Translations under genes and position numbers: made by a program
Notes under the pieces: generated by a model
What the model was told of the DNA's origin: nothing
The model's input: only the letters and a program-made list of their open reading frames with translations
Database searches by the model: none
In this document: piece by piece, positions 1 through 10,717 of the stretch
How positions within the stretch are numbered: position 1 is the first letter of the stretch
How the letters are laid out: each line of letters starts with the position of its first letter
Virus record (IMG/VR): IMGVR_UViG_3300010430_000018
Location: 18,421 to 82,420 of that record
Reading direction: 5' to 3' (one strand)
DNA from: a virus
Length of the DNA stretch: 64,000 nt

Positions 1-3000
1 TTAGAACTGAGTTTGCTAGAATAAACAGAGAAGCAAATAATGCAACAAAAACTCAAGAAGATATATTAGGATATACTGACGGAAGAGCACTTACATTTTT
101 TAACACTAAGACATTAATGTCTGAAGAACAACAGACTTTTCTTATTAACGCAGCAATTCAAGCAGGTAATGCAGGTAATGTTATCACACTAGATGATGCT
201 TTAGCAGGAACAGTGACAGTTGCACAACAAACTGGTGAGGTTACCAATGAGGTATCTGGAATGACAGCATTAAGAGAAGGTGTAGTTGATAGCTTAGAAA
301 GCCGTTTTCAAGTATTTGAACAGTTAATAGATGAATTAAAAATAGAAGACCAAATATCTAATCAAGTAAAATCAGGTCCTATTATAGCAGCTGGTGTAAG
401 TAGAACTGCTCTTGTACAATCTGCTTCATTATTAAATCTTAATGATAACTACAGACATAATCTTAAACAGATATTTTTTAATGATGCTATAAATTCATAC
501 TCTATAAATGAGATTCTTTTAGGTGATCAAGCTGTTTCTTTAAAAGATTCAGTAGATCAGATTAAAAGAGCTAAAATGCAAAACGGTGCATACTATAGTG
601 CATACTCAGCTATAACGGCTCCATCTCATGGTGTTATCCATCCTGTAGATGATATAAGTTTAGTTACATTAGAAGAACCGGAAGACAGTGGAATTGATAT
701 TGCCGATGCTCAAATGTATATTACAACAAAAGCATTTAGATATATGTGGTTTGGTTTTGGTAAATTAACAGCAGCTCAAGCTGAATTGATTAATAGAATT
801 GAGACAGGTCAAACAATAACTTCTGATTCAGTATTTGGAAATGAAGCTACACCTGAAGGTTATGCTAAGATGCAAGCATTATTAAATTCCAAAAAGTTTG
901 TTTATGGTGATGGAAGTACATTTCTTAAAATGTCTGCTTTTACTTTAACACCAGAATATACATCTATATGGGATGGAGATATAAAGATGTGGTTGCCAAA
1001 ACCGGGACTGGAATCACTTCATAATCTAAGGGTAAAGTTAGAAGCTATTGAAAAAGAAAAAGAAACAATTGCAATTGCTGCTCCATTAAGTGCAGTTAAA
1101 ATGAAAAAACAACGTGTTAATTCACTTGAAGAACTAGCCGATGGTAATCCATTTACCAAGGGTTATACTACATTAGATGCTAGATTTATGGGTCTACAAC
1201 AATTAAATCCATCTAATAAATTAGAGCAAGTTGATCCTACACAAATAAAACAGATATTAACATCTGAACAAAATGATAATCAATTTGTTCCAGCATTAAA
1301 TATGACTGTTGGTGAAATTAGAACAGAATATAATAAAGCTGTATCAGAAAGAGTTACTTTAAGATTTAAAGATAAAAGAAATTTAATATTTAGTTTTGAT
1401 GGTGCAATGGATGAATTAAGCATATCTCAAGCTTCTGGTAAAGTTACACCTAAGCTTGCTGCATTTTTAGAGTTTGCATTAAGCGGTCTTAAAGCCTCAC
1501 AATCTAGTAGCCAGATACTTGAATTCTTTTCTATGACTGGTGGAGTACCAAATTATAACTTAAATAATCAAATCACAGTAAGAAAGTTTGAGCAATTATT
1601 TTTAAGCTACTTTAGTAAAGGGGTATTTTCAGAAAGAACACCTGGCTTAGGTCTTACATTAGTATCAGACTTTGGAAATAAAGTTTATAGGAGAGTATTT
1701 GAAATTAAAGATGGAATACCAATTAGATCTGAAATTATAAGAAGAGCTGCTTGGCAAGGAAATGAAAATGATTTACTTAATATTGATTCTTTAACACAAG
1801 AGAATATAGGTCCAGAAGGCGTTGTTGTATTAGATAGATTAAGACATGGTGTAATGGAATATGATGCTAATGGTGAACCTACAGGTCAAAGATATACTGA
1901 GATGATGATGCCATCACATCATAAATCTGTAATGGATTTAATTGAAAATACACCTTCAGCAACTATGCCTGAAGTAATATCAAAAATGTTTGGTGTAAGA
2001 ATACCATCTCAAGATAATCACTCAGCAATGAATATTAAATGGGTTGATTTTATGCCTGTGTATTTTGGTTCATCAGCAATGTTTGCTAGAGAATTAATTG
2101 AGGTATCTGGTGCAGATTTTGATATTGATAAAGTCTTTGCACAGTTTAAAGACTTCTATGTAAAAGATGGAGAATTTTTTGAGTATGGTAATAAAAATAC
2201 AGTTGAAGAAAATTATTCAGATTATATTAGATATGTAAATACTAATGTAAGTAAGTCTGGAACAATATACTCTGAAGCTTATTTAACTTATGATGAAAAT
2301 TTAGATGCAGCTAAAATTGAAAATAGCCTTTCAGAATCTGAAGAAAAAGCATACTATCAATTTCTAACAAAACAAAATATTGTTACAGATGCAGGATTAA
2401 AAGAAGCAGGTGTAAAGGCATTACAAATGCTTGGTTTACCTATTACCAAAGCACAATACGGTGAGTATGTTGCTAAATTTGGTGAACCATATGCTGCTCC
2501 ATTAAATAACAAAATTTTAGATTATAAATATGCATTACTTGGAAATGATAGTGTAGCATCTGGAGAAAATCCTATTTCTTATTCACCTGCTACATTAGAT
2601 ATACTTGAAACTACATTATCATTATTAGCTGAAGAATCAAAATTATTTGAGAATAGAATGTTAGAGGAAAATAATGATGTAGATGATTTGGTTGGTAAGA
2701 TACTTGCTTTCAAAGCAAATAAAGGAGCTTCAATTGGAGCTGCTGTATTACCTAATTTATATCTGAGTTTGTTAACTGAATATGATATTGATTTAAAAAG
2801 CCCAATTAGCATAGATGGTGTTACTTACGACTCATTTAAATATACTATAGAAAAAAAGAATGAGGGTAATCAAAGAAAACAAGATACAATATCCTCTCTT
2901 ATTACTATGGCTACAGATAATGCTAAAGAGCGTTTGTTTTCTAAGCTGGGTTTAAATAGACATGCATTAGGTTTGGTATCAATGATGACTTCATTAAGTG

Positions 3001-4946
3001 TACCTATTAGAACATCTATATTATTAATAAACAATCCCGTTATACAAGATTTGTATTCTCAAGCATTAAACAAAAAAGATAAGTTTGATCCGGGCATTGA
3101 AAAATTAGTAGAAAACAAAATAAAGGAATTAGTTGAAGATGGATCTAAATCAACATTAAAAGTTAACGATGAATTATTACTAAATGCCATTAATGAACCA
3201 GAGGGGGTAAGTGATCAAGATACTGTAAGTATACTGTCAAAGTTTAAAGAGTTTATGGATCTTGAAACTTTTACAAATAAAATGAGTGCACCCACAAGTC
3301 TTACTAAAGGTCTAGGTAAAGATATTGCAACTGTATTAGATAAGAAAAAAGATATACAAACTTTGCTTGATCCCAAAGCTCCACTAGATTTAACTAAAAT
3401 TTATAGCAGTAATACATGGAATAGTACATATTTAAAGTTGTTTAAACAGCTTACTGATGAATTATTACCGGTAACATTTTTAAGTAGTTCACCTGTTTTT
3501 CAAGATATATTAGATAATGTAGTTGACAATATAGATACAAGGCCTACAACATTAAAAACAGAAGACGTGCAAAATATTGCATTGGATCTTTTATCTTATC
3601 TTAATATAAAAGGTTATCAGTATAATCTTTTACAAAACGGGACGCTTAATGAAAAAGTATTAAGTAATGATTTAATATATCCTAATTCAGATAGATCTAT
3701 TGTTGATGTTATAAATGAAATAAAAGAAGTATTAGAATCAAAAAATGAATCAAATTTCTTTATTGATAATTTTGTTATACCAGAATCTGCATCCGATGTA
3801 GGTAATAATTCAGGTCTTAATATAGCAATGGCTAATACATTTAGAAACTTATCTGCTCCACAAAAGGTGGATTTACAAAATAGCTTTGCACAACTATATG
3901 GCTCTCTTGATACTAAAAATCAAGCTCAGACAATAATTAACTATATCATGGTTAAAGATGGGTTACAATTAAGATATGGTAGTTTATTAGAAGCAATTGC
4001 CCCATTTACAATAAATAAATTTTTATCCCATATTAATACTGTTGAACAAGCGGTTAGAGGAGATGTTTCTTTTGAATCTGTATTTGGGATATCTCAACAA
4101 GAGTTAACAAAAGAATTTACAGAAGGTTTTCTTGAGTCTAACATTAATGGATCAAAGCTTTGGACTTTTAAAAGGTCTACAGTAACGGGAAGTTTAAAAA
4201 AGGGAGTTCAAGTAAAAGACAATGAAGTAACAGTAAACTGGATGGCAGTTGGTTTAAGTAGAGATGTTATACCAAACTATGTTAGAATTGTTGATGTACA
4301 AGGTGTAATCAAAACATATAAGTTAGATTCAGAATCTAAAACATATAAGGAAATAGATCCGTTTGGTTCTAATCAACAAACACATATTGGTTTTATGTTT
4401 GGACCTAGACCTACGTATAAAGAAGTAAGAGCTTTTGTAGATTCTAAAAATGGAACAACACAAAAAGATCCATCAGATTTTACAGTAGCAATAGATGATG
4501 CCGTAGCAATACAAGAGGAAATATTAAAAGCTGATAATGTAAATATTGAGGCAAATGAAAATAGTATTGAAGTACAACTTGATCCTGAAGCAACTATGAC
4601 TAATGTTGCTGACACAGCATTACTGTTAGAGCAACTTGGGTTAAATCAAGATGCACAAGATCAAAGTGAATTAGAAGCAAATGTTATTGATAATGTTGAT
4701 ACATCATTACCTGAAATAGATGAGGTGGAAAGCCTGATGACTTTAGATTTTGAAATGGAACTAGAAGAACAATTTCCAACACTTACTAATTTTTGGGATG
4801 CTAACATACAAGGAAATAAAGAAGCAATGGCATCTTTGAGAGAAAATAATATCCTATCTTTGGAAGACTTCATTGATGAATATAATAACGGAATCTATGA
4901 AAATGAAGAAAGTTTCATAGATCAAATTAAAAAATGTAATTTATAA
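1..4946 (+). CDS. crAss-like virion RNA polymerase, C-terminal part (5'-truncated by window)
   Basis: The reading frame is open from base 3 through the first ATG at 117, so this is the tail of a longer protein whose start lies outside the window. From the ATG, 1609 residues are visible. The decisive motif is G-A-D-F-D-I-D-K at residues 665-672 counted from that ATG (Asp667, Asp669, Asp671). It is preceded by R-I-P-S-Q about 40 residues upstream. This matches the metal-binding DxDxD of the double-psi beta-barrel RNA polymerase of crAss-like phages (known from phi14:2 gp66), which is packaged in the virion and injected to transcribe early genes. The last ~150 residues are acidic. The next giant gene starts 3 bases downstream. 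Family assignment is by motif and size; the first barrel would lie upstream. Confidence 0.85.
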   Translation, partial: RTEFARINREANNATKTQEDILGYTDGRALTFFNTKTLMSEEQQTFLINAAIQAGNAGNVITLDDALAGTVTVAQQTGEVTNEVSGMTALREGVVDSLESRFQVFEQLIDELKIEDQISNQVKSGPIIAAGVSRTALVQSASLLNLNDNYRHNLKQIFFNDAINSYSINEILLGDQAVSLKDSVDQIKRAKMQNGAYYSAYSAITAPSHGVIHPVDDISLVTLEEPEDSGIDIADAQMYITTKAFRYMWFGFGKLTAAQAELINRIETGQTITSDSVFGNEATPEGYAKMQALLNSKKFVYGDGSTFLKMSAFTLTPEYTSIWDGDIKMWLPKPGLESLHNLRVKLEAIEKEKETIAIAAPLSAVKMKKQRVNSLEELADGNPFTKGYTTLDARFMGLQQLNPSNKLEQVDPTQIKQILTSEQNDNQFVPALNMTVGEIRTEYNKAVSERVTLRFKDKRNLIFSFDGAMDELSISQASGKVTPKLAAFLEFALSGLKASQSSSQILEFFSMTGGVPNYNLNNQITVRKFEQLFLSYFSKGVFSERTPGLGLTLVSDFGNKVYRRVFEIKDGIPIRSEIIRRAAWQGNENDLLNIDSLTQENIGPEGVVVLDRLRHGVMEYDANGEPTGQRYTEMMMPSHHKSVMDLIENTPSATMPEVISKMFGVRIPSQDNHSAMNIKWVDFMPVYFGSSAMFARELIEVSGADFDIDKVFAQFKDFYVKDGEFFEYGNKNTVEENYSDYIRYVNTNVSKSGTIYSEAYLTYDENLDAAKIENSLSESEEKAYYQFLTKQNIVTDAGLKEAGVKALQMLGLPITKAQYGEYVAKFGEPYAAPLNNKILDYKYALLGNDSVASGENPISYSPATLDILETTLSLLAEESKLFENRMLEENNDVDDLVGKILAFKANKGASIGAAVLPNLYLSLLTEYDIDLKSPISIDGVTYDSFKYTIEKKNEGNQRKQDTISSLITMATDNAKERLFSKLGLNRHALGLVSMMTSLSVPIRTSILLINNPVIQDLYSQALNKKDKFDPGIEKLVENKIKELVEDGSKSTLKVNDELLLNAINEPEGVSDQDTVSILSKFKEFMDLETFTNKMSAPTSLTKGLGKDIATVLDKKKDIQTLLDPKAPLDLTKIYSSNTWNSTYLKLFKQLTDELLPVTFLSSSPVFQDILDNVVDNIDTRPTTLKTEDVQNIALDLLSYLNIKGYQYNLLQNGTLNEKVLSNDLIYPNSDRSIVDVINEIKEVLESKNESNFFIDNFVIPESASDVGNNSGLNIAMANTFRNLSAPQKVDLQNSFAQLYGSLDTKNQAQTIINYIMVKDGLQLRYGSLLEAIAPFTINKFLSHINTVEQAVRGDVSFESVFGISQQELTKEFTEGFLESNINGSKLWTFKRSTVTGSLKKGVQVKDNEVTVNWMAVGLSRDVIPNYVRIVDVQGVIKTYKLDSESKTYKEIDPFGSNQQTHIGFMFGPRPTYKEVRAFVDSKNGTTQKDPSDFTVAIDDAVAIQEEILKADNVNIEANENSIEVQLDPEATMTNVADTALLLEQLGLNQDAQDQSELEANVIDNVDTSLPEIDEVESLMTLDFEMELEEQFPTLTNFWDANIQGNKEAMASLRENNILSLEDFIDEYNNGIYENEESFIDQIKKCNL

Positions 4947-4949
4947 GTC

Positions 4950-7900
4950 ATGGCTAGATGTCCTAACAAAAATACTGCAGAATATAAAGTATTACAGAAT
5001 GTATACAAAACAGAGATTGCTACAAACAATGTTATAAATCAGTGGCAAGATCTTAATAATGTAGACATTTTTCCTACCGTGCTTGAAGCTGCTGATTTTG
5101 TAAGTAATCAAAAATTATTATTTGCTTTAAAACAAAGAAATTTTTCTGAAAGCCTATTAAATAATTTAAGAAGAGAAAGAATAGGTCATAGCTTTCAAAA
5201 TCAATTTTATATAAATAATTCAAATCCTAATACACAAGAGTATGATGAGTTTTATTTAAATAGTAATTTAAAAAGACTTAAAAGATATCTTTCTATAAAT
5301 AATATTCCAGAAAATAGAGTAACTATTGAAAGAACACCACAATCATATAGAGTTATTGTAAATGAAGATATGTTTACAACTAAAGATATGATTGAATCAT
5401 CAAGGGCTTGGGATACCCCTAGAGCCAGAGCAGTTGTAATGCATCTTAAAAGAATGTTTCCTCAAGTCAATGTTCAAATGTTATCTGTATCTGATGCTGA
5501 GGCTATGTATAACGAAATGCCATCATGGAAAAAAAGCAATGTTCCTTTTGATAAGGTGAGATCTTTTTATGTAGACGGAACAGCATATTTAATAAAAGGA
5601 AGAGTAACAAATGAAGTAGCAATAGAAGAAATGCTACATCCATTTATAGATGCAATTAAAGTAGATAATCAAACATTATTTGATAATTTATTAGCTGAAG
5701 CAAGAATTAATTTTCCAGAGATGGTACAAGAAATTACTGATTCATATAATAAAGAAAGACGCTTTAGTGAAACAGACAGAAATCTAGAGATAGTTACACA
5801 AGCATTAGCTAGACATTTTAGAGAAGAATATGAAACTACACCAACAAGTAGATTTTCAAATTTAATACAAGATGTGTTAGAGTGGTTTATGAATGTTATA
5901 AACAACTTAAATGAATATCTTACAGGGAGATCAGCACCGGTATCTGCAATAAATTCAGACACCAACTTTACTGATCTTGCTAAACTCTTAAATACCGAAG
6001 GCATTCAATTCAAACTTGAGAAAAGAGTAAATGGTAAAATTAGATATAACCTTTCTCCACAAAAGAAAAAGGCTTTAGACATACAAAGGAATTCAGCAAA
6101 TGGTGTACAAAAAATTATACTAGATAAAATGTTTCATGTTGCACAGACAACAGAAACAGATATTGATTTTTTATCAGCAAATCTAAAAGATACCTCTGAT
6201 GGGTCAATTGTTATTCTTAATGAAAAAGATCATACATATTATAATATAAATACCGGTGAACAATATACTTCTGTCACTACGGCTATAAAAGGTAAACTAA
6301 AAAATCAAGAAGATGTACAATTAAATCTTGACTTAGGTAATGATGTAGATGCTTTATTAGATGCTATTATTGCTGGTGAAGCTTTAGATAGTGTAAGTTT
6401 AAGTTTGCTTACACCTGAAATTGCTAATCAAGTATACAATCAATTAGAATCAAGTTTAAAATTTTTGATGCCTGAAGATTCAATAGCACTATCTCAAGTA
6501 GTTCTTTTTGATGATGCCACTAAAACAGCAGGTACAGTTGATTTAATGATTATTGACAAAAACGGTAAAATTAGAATATTAGATTTAAAGACAAGTAAGA
6601 ATTCAATTCAATCTAAATACTTTAGACCAACAAAAGGTGGATCATTAACACTTAAAAAATATGATAAATCTTGGGATTTGAGTTCTGAAAGCTTACTATA
6701 TCAGAAAGGAGTTCAATCATTATCTACTAGAGAGCAACATAATTTACAGGTTAACATCTACAGAAGGATGGCTGAAAATATGGGGTATCAAGTATATGAA
6801 GGTGATTATGCAGCTGCAACTATACACTTTGTAGCAGATATAACTGGCAAAGGTAAAGATCAAAAGTTTGGTGGTAAGATTCAAGCAGATGGTGTTGTGG
6901 ATCACCCGCCTAGCCAGAACTTAGATATGGTAAATATGATTGTCCCTGAATCATTAGATTCTGCAAACAAAACAAAAAAGCTTGAAGAGGCTATTGCAGA
7001 TCAATATAATGCACCATTTGTTCCAGAAGATCAATTTAAAAAAGATGAAGAAATAGCAGATAATATAGATATAAATGATTATCCTGAATATAATACTATT
7101 TTAGGTGCATTAGAAACTTATAGAATTGGTTTGATCAAAAAGAGAGATGCTATTGATTCTGTAAGAAGTAGTGTCTTTATGGATAGAAGTCAAAAGGATA
7201 TGAAAGAAGATATTGCAAGTCATCTTGCATATATTGGGATTGCTATTGCAGAAGGTCCTGTATCTCAATCTCAGGCATATTCAGCATTGTTAAGAGATGC
7301 TCTTAAACAAATTAAAGCATTTACAGAATATGTTGAAAATCCTGAAAATTTTGCTAAACCGGAGTTTATTACTTATGTAAATAATTTTGACAGATTTATC
7401 AAAACATTTGAAGGTTTATATTCTATTGAAGAGTCTGGTGAATTAAATGCAACTCAAAGATCTTTACTATTATCACTACAACTTTCTTTAAATAAACTAG
7501 CCGGTAGCCAAACTGATGGGGCAGGTATTATTAATGAAGCAGTATCTAACTTTGTTACTGAACAAGTAAGGCTTAATTCTAACAATGATTTTGGTGGTGT
7601 GGGTAGTGCATTTACTGAGCAAGATCTTATAGATCTAATAGAAGGCAATGGTGTTAAAGATATTGATACAGTTGCGTTACAAACTAGAGACATGGCAACA
7701 TCTCCAAAAGTTTTACTTGCTGTAATGGATAGATTATTCAAAGCTAAAAAACAAAGGTTGTTAGATAATATAGGATCTAGAAATGAGATATTAGCAAAAA
7801 CATCAAATAAACTTCTTAAACTTTCACCTACTGATGATAGACAAAAGATTTATGATTTTATGCATGAATCTGATGGTAGATACGTTAAACCCATTGGTCA

Positions 7901-10622
7901 ACAGTATTATGATCTACAAGATGAATTACGTAGTGTACTTTACGACAATGAAGGTCATCCTTATGTTTATAATGATATTACTGATTTAGATTCAGCATCA
8001 CAAGAAGATATTAATTATAACATCAAGTTAGCAAATGATAAAAGAGCATTTAGTCAGTTTTTTGCTGCTGAGGCAAAAGATGAAGATGGTAATTTAGTTG
8101 ACGGAATGTACCATAGATACACATCAGAATTTAAAGAAGAAAGAAAAAAATATGAATATTGGACACCAGGTACAGAAAATAATCCATATGGAACTTGGAG
8201 AAGAAAGAACTCAAGAACTATTTCAGATAAAGAGTATTCAATATATGAAGCAAAATATTATGATATAATTGACTACACCAAAGCACAACGTAATTCATTA
8301 GGTGAAGCAACTGGTATAGTAGTGCGTGGTCAAACATTTAGAGCTGTAAAAGAACAGTATAGAGATGTACGTTTAGAAACCGCTGATGGTAGAGATATGG
8401 CTAGTGCTAAATACAGATCTATAATGAATCCTACAGATGCATTAGGACAAGCACAAAAAGAATTCTATGATATGTATATAGATATATATGAAAATGATTT
8501 ATTAAAGAAGCTTCCCGTAGGCATTATGACACAAATGATGGGTAGAACTCCTTTGGTAAAGAATAATTTTATAGAGGATCTTAAAAAGCGCCCAAGCTTT
8601 TTTACAAGGGCATATGCAAAAACGATTGGTAATGAGGCCTGGAAAATATTCCAATCAACTTCACAACAACGAGGTATAGTAACTGATGAAAATGGAAACT
8701 TAATAAGTTCATTACCTATTTATTATGTTGGCAGACCAAGGCTTGAAGGTGAGTTAGAAGATATACAAAAACAAATAGTTACTTTACAAGATAAGAAAAA
8801 GAAAGGTTTAATTGGACCATCTGCTTATTCTAAAGAACTTGCTGAACTAAAAGGTAAAGAGTCAAAACTACTTGCTCAACCAGCAACAAATGAAATTAGC
8901 AGAGATCTTGGTGAATCATTAATGAAGTTTAGTGCTATGGCAGAAAACTATGAGGTGATGGGTACTATTGAAGATACTCTTCTTGCTTTTGTAAATGTAA
9001 TTGAAAAAAGAGAATATCAACCCGCTGATCCTGCTATAACAACAGGGACAAGAATAGATGGTGCTTTTCAAGAAAGAGGTATAATAAAAGGTGCAGACTC
9101 AAATATATTAAGGAAAGCAAAGAAGTGGATGTCTATGACCTATTATCAAGAAGATAGTATGAGTAAAGGGGCAGTAGATAAAATATCAGACGGATTAATT
9201 CAACTATCTTCATTATCTTATGTAGCATTTAACCCTTTTGGTAACTTTAATAACTACGTTATTGGTAGAATTAACAATAATATAGAAATGCTTGGTTCAA
9301 GATTTTTTAGCAAAAAATCATATAGAAGAGCAACTTGGGAGTTTAACAAAAGAGCAGTTCCAGATTTAGTCCAAAGATCTTCTTATGTTGTTGGTGATTT
9401 AGGAGATGTACTAACTTTTGGGTTAGTTCCGGGATTACAAAATTCAACATATGATGCTAAGAAACCTAATAGTAAATATGAAGCATTTGTTGATATGTTT
9501 AGAATGATGGATAAAATGTCAGATCTACGTGAACAAACAACAGATACAAGCACTGGCAGGAGTTGGTTTTCTAAAGCAAGTGAATGGGGATATATACTTC
9601 AAGATGCTGCAGAATATAATGTTCAAACTAAAGTTGGTATGGCAATATTAATGGATACTCAACTTAAAAATAGTGAAACGGGTGAATCAATGTCTTTATA
9701 TGATGCTTTTATATATGACTCTAAAACGCACAAAAATAAAATAAAAGATGGTTTTGATACTGTAATAAAAAGAAATGGACAAGAGGTACCATATACTGAT
9801 GAATTCAGATATGAAATAAGAAATGAAATAAGAGAGGTGAATAAACAAATTCATGGTAACTATGCAAAAGAAGATAGAGTTGTTATGCAAAGTACTACCA
9901 TAGGTAAATTAGCTTTTCAATTTCATAAATGGGTTGCTCCAGCTATTAGAGCAAGATATCAAAGAGAATATTTTGATCAGAACTTAGGTTGGATGGAAGG
10001 AAGATATATATCTGCATTTAAGTTTTTAAATTATGTTAAGGGTGAGTTAGTAAAAGGTAATAAAGAATTTTCTAAATATGATGAAGGTTTCTTAGAAGCC
10101 TATGGTTATACAGGTGAAGGTGGTAATTTAGACCAAAGAGCTAAAAATAAACTATATGGGTTTTATAGAAGTATGGGTGAGATAGGTATTATGTTATCTA
10201 CTTTTGTTTTATCTCAAGTATTATCAAGTTTACTAGCCGGTGAAGATGATGATAGTGATACAACTAAAAGGTTAAAGAATATAATAAGATACCAGGCAGA
10301 TAGAACTTATAAGGAACTTGTAATGTTTACACCATTACCTGATGGTTTAGAGCAGCAATATCAAATGTTTAAATCACCAATAGCAGCAACAAGAACTATG
10401 GGTGAATTAGGTGAAGCAATATCATTAAGTATAACAACACCAATGGCGTATTTGTATTATAGTGATGAGGAGTTTAGAACTAACTCTAATTATGTATATC
10501 AACAAAAACCTAGAAAAGGACAACTTAAAGTTTATAAAAACTGGAAAGATGTAATTCCTATTCTATATTCTATACAAAAGTATGATGCTTACTTAAGAAT
10601 GAACAACTACTTCATTAAATAA
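4950..10622 (+). CDS. Giant virion-associated protein with PD-(D/E)XK nuclease motif
   Basis: An 1890-residue protein three bases after the RNA polymerase gene, in the position where crAss-like phages carry further giant proteins thought to be injected with the DNA. A Cas4/RecB-like PD-(D/E)XK core is visible: Asp531 in G-T-V-D-L-M, then Asp545-Leu-Lys547 in I-L-D-L-K-T-S, followed by Gln and Tyr in H-N-L-Q-V-N-I-Y. Near residue 230 an E-E-M-L-H-P-F motif recalls degenerate zincin-like domains of large phage proteins, but no HExxH is present. A hydrophobic stretch (about residues 1745-1770) and a run of small and hydrophobic residues near 1425-1450 may insert into membranes. The enzymatic role is inferred from the motif; virion location is inferred from position. 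Confidence 0.7.
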   Translation: MARCPNKNTAEYKVLQNVYKTEIATNNVINQWQDLNNVDIFPTVLEAADFVSNQKLLFALKQRNFSESLLNNLRRERIGHSFQNQFYINNSNPNTQEYDEFYLNSNLKRLKRYLSINNIPENRVTIERTPQSYRVIVNEDMFTTKDMIESSRAWDTPRARAVVMHLKRMFPQVNVQMLSVSDAEAMYNEMPSWKKSNVPFDKVRSFYVDGTAYLIKGRVTNEVAIEEMLHPFIDAIKVDNQTLFDNLLAEARINFPEMVQEITDSYNKERRFSETDRNLEIVTQALARHFREEYETTPTSRFSNLIQDVLEWFMNVINNLNEYLTGRSAPVSAINSDTNFTDLAKLLNTEGIQFKLEKRVNGKIRYNLSPQKKKALDIQRNSANGVQKIILDKMFHVAQTTETDIDFLSANLKDTSDGSIVILNEKDHTYYNINTGEQYTSVTTAIKGKLKNQEDVQLNLDLGNDVDALLDAIIAGEALDSVSLSLLTPEIANQVYNQLESSLKFLMPEDSIALSQVVLFDDATKTAGTVDLMIIDKNGKIRILDLKTSKNSIQSKYFRPTKGGSLTLKKYDKSWDLSSESLLYQKGVQSLSTREQHNLQVNIYRRMAENMGYQVYEGDYAAATIHFVADITGKGKDQKFGGKIQADGVVDHPPSQNLDMVNMIVPESLDSANKTKKLEEAIADQYNAPFVPEDQFKKDEEIADNIDINDYPEYNTILGALETYRIGLIKKRDAIDSVRSSVFMDRSQKDMKEDIASHLAYIGIAIAEGPVSQSQAYSALLRDALKQIKAFTEYVENPENFAKPEFITYVNNFDRFIKTFEGLYSIEESGELNATQRSLLLSLQLSLNKLAGSQTDGAGIINEAVSNFVTEQVRLNSNNDFGGVGSAFTEQDLIDLIEGNGVKDIDTVALQTRDMATSPKVLLAVMDRLFKAKKQRLLDNIGSRNEILAKTSNKLLKLSPTDDRQKIYDFMHESDGRYVKPIGQQYYDLQDELRSVLYDNEGHPYVYNDITDLDSASQEDINYNIKLANDKRAFSQFFAAEAKDEDGNLVDGMYHRYTSEFKEERKKYEYWTPGTENNPYGTWRRKNSRTISDKEYSIYEAKYYDIIDYTKAQRNSLGEATGIVVRGQTFRAVKEQYRDVRLETADGRDMASAKYRSIMNPTDALGQAQKEFYDMYIDIYENDLLKKLPVGIMTQMMGRTPLVKNNFIEDLKKRPSFFTRAYAKTIGNEAWKIFQSTSQQRGIVTDENGNLISSLPIYYVGRPRLEGELEDIQKQIVTLQDKKKKGLIGPSAYSKELAELKGKESKLLAQPATNEISRDLGESLMKFSAMAENYEVMGTIEDTLLAFVNVIEKREYQPADPAITTGTRIDGAFQERGIIKGADSNILRKAKKWMSMTYYQEDSMSKGAVDKISDGLIQLSSLSYVAFNPFGNFNNYVIGRINNNIEMLGSRFFSKKSYRRATWEFNKRAVPDLVQRSSYVVGDLGDVLTFGLVPGLQNSTYDAKKPNSKYEAFVDMFRMMDKMSDLREQTTDTSTGRSWFSKASEWGYILQDAAEYNVQTKVGMAILMDTQLKNSETGESMSLYDAFIYDSKTHKNKIKDGFDTVIKRNGQEVPYTDEFRYEIRNEIREVNKQIHGNYAKEDRVVMQSTTIGKLAFQFHKWVAPAIRARYQREYFDQNLGWMEGRYISAFKFLNYVKGELVKGNKEFSKYDEGFLEAYGYTGEGGNLDQRAKNKLYGFYRSMGEIGIMLSTFVLSQVLSSLLAGEDDDSDTTKRLKNIIRYQADRTYKELVMFTPLPDGLEQQYQMFKSPIAATRTMGELGEAISLSITTPMAYLYYSDEEFRTNSNYVYQQKPRKGQLKVYKNWKDVIPILYSIQKYDAYLRMNNYFIK

Positions 10623-10717
10623 GACAAATTTACAGTTAAAATGTTTTAATAACTGAGAGATATTCTCTATATTATAGTATAAACCAACTGAATTTAAAAT
10701 AATATTAATATTTAAAT

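Noticed and set aside
5669-6004. Long minus-strand frame inside the giant virion gene
   Set aside because: It lies wholly within a coding gene, has no neighbours on that strand and low-complexity Ser/Leu composition typical of antisense shadows.
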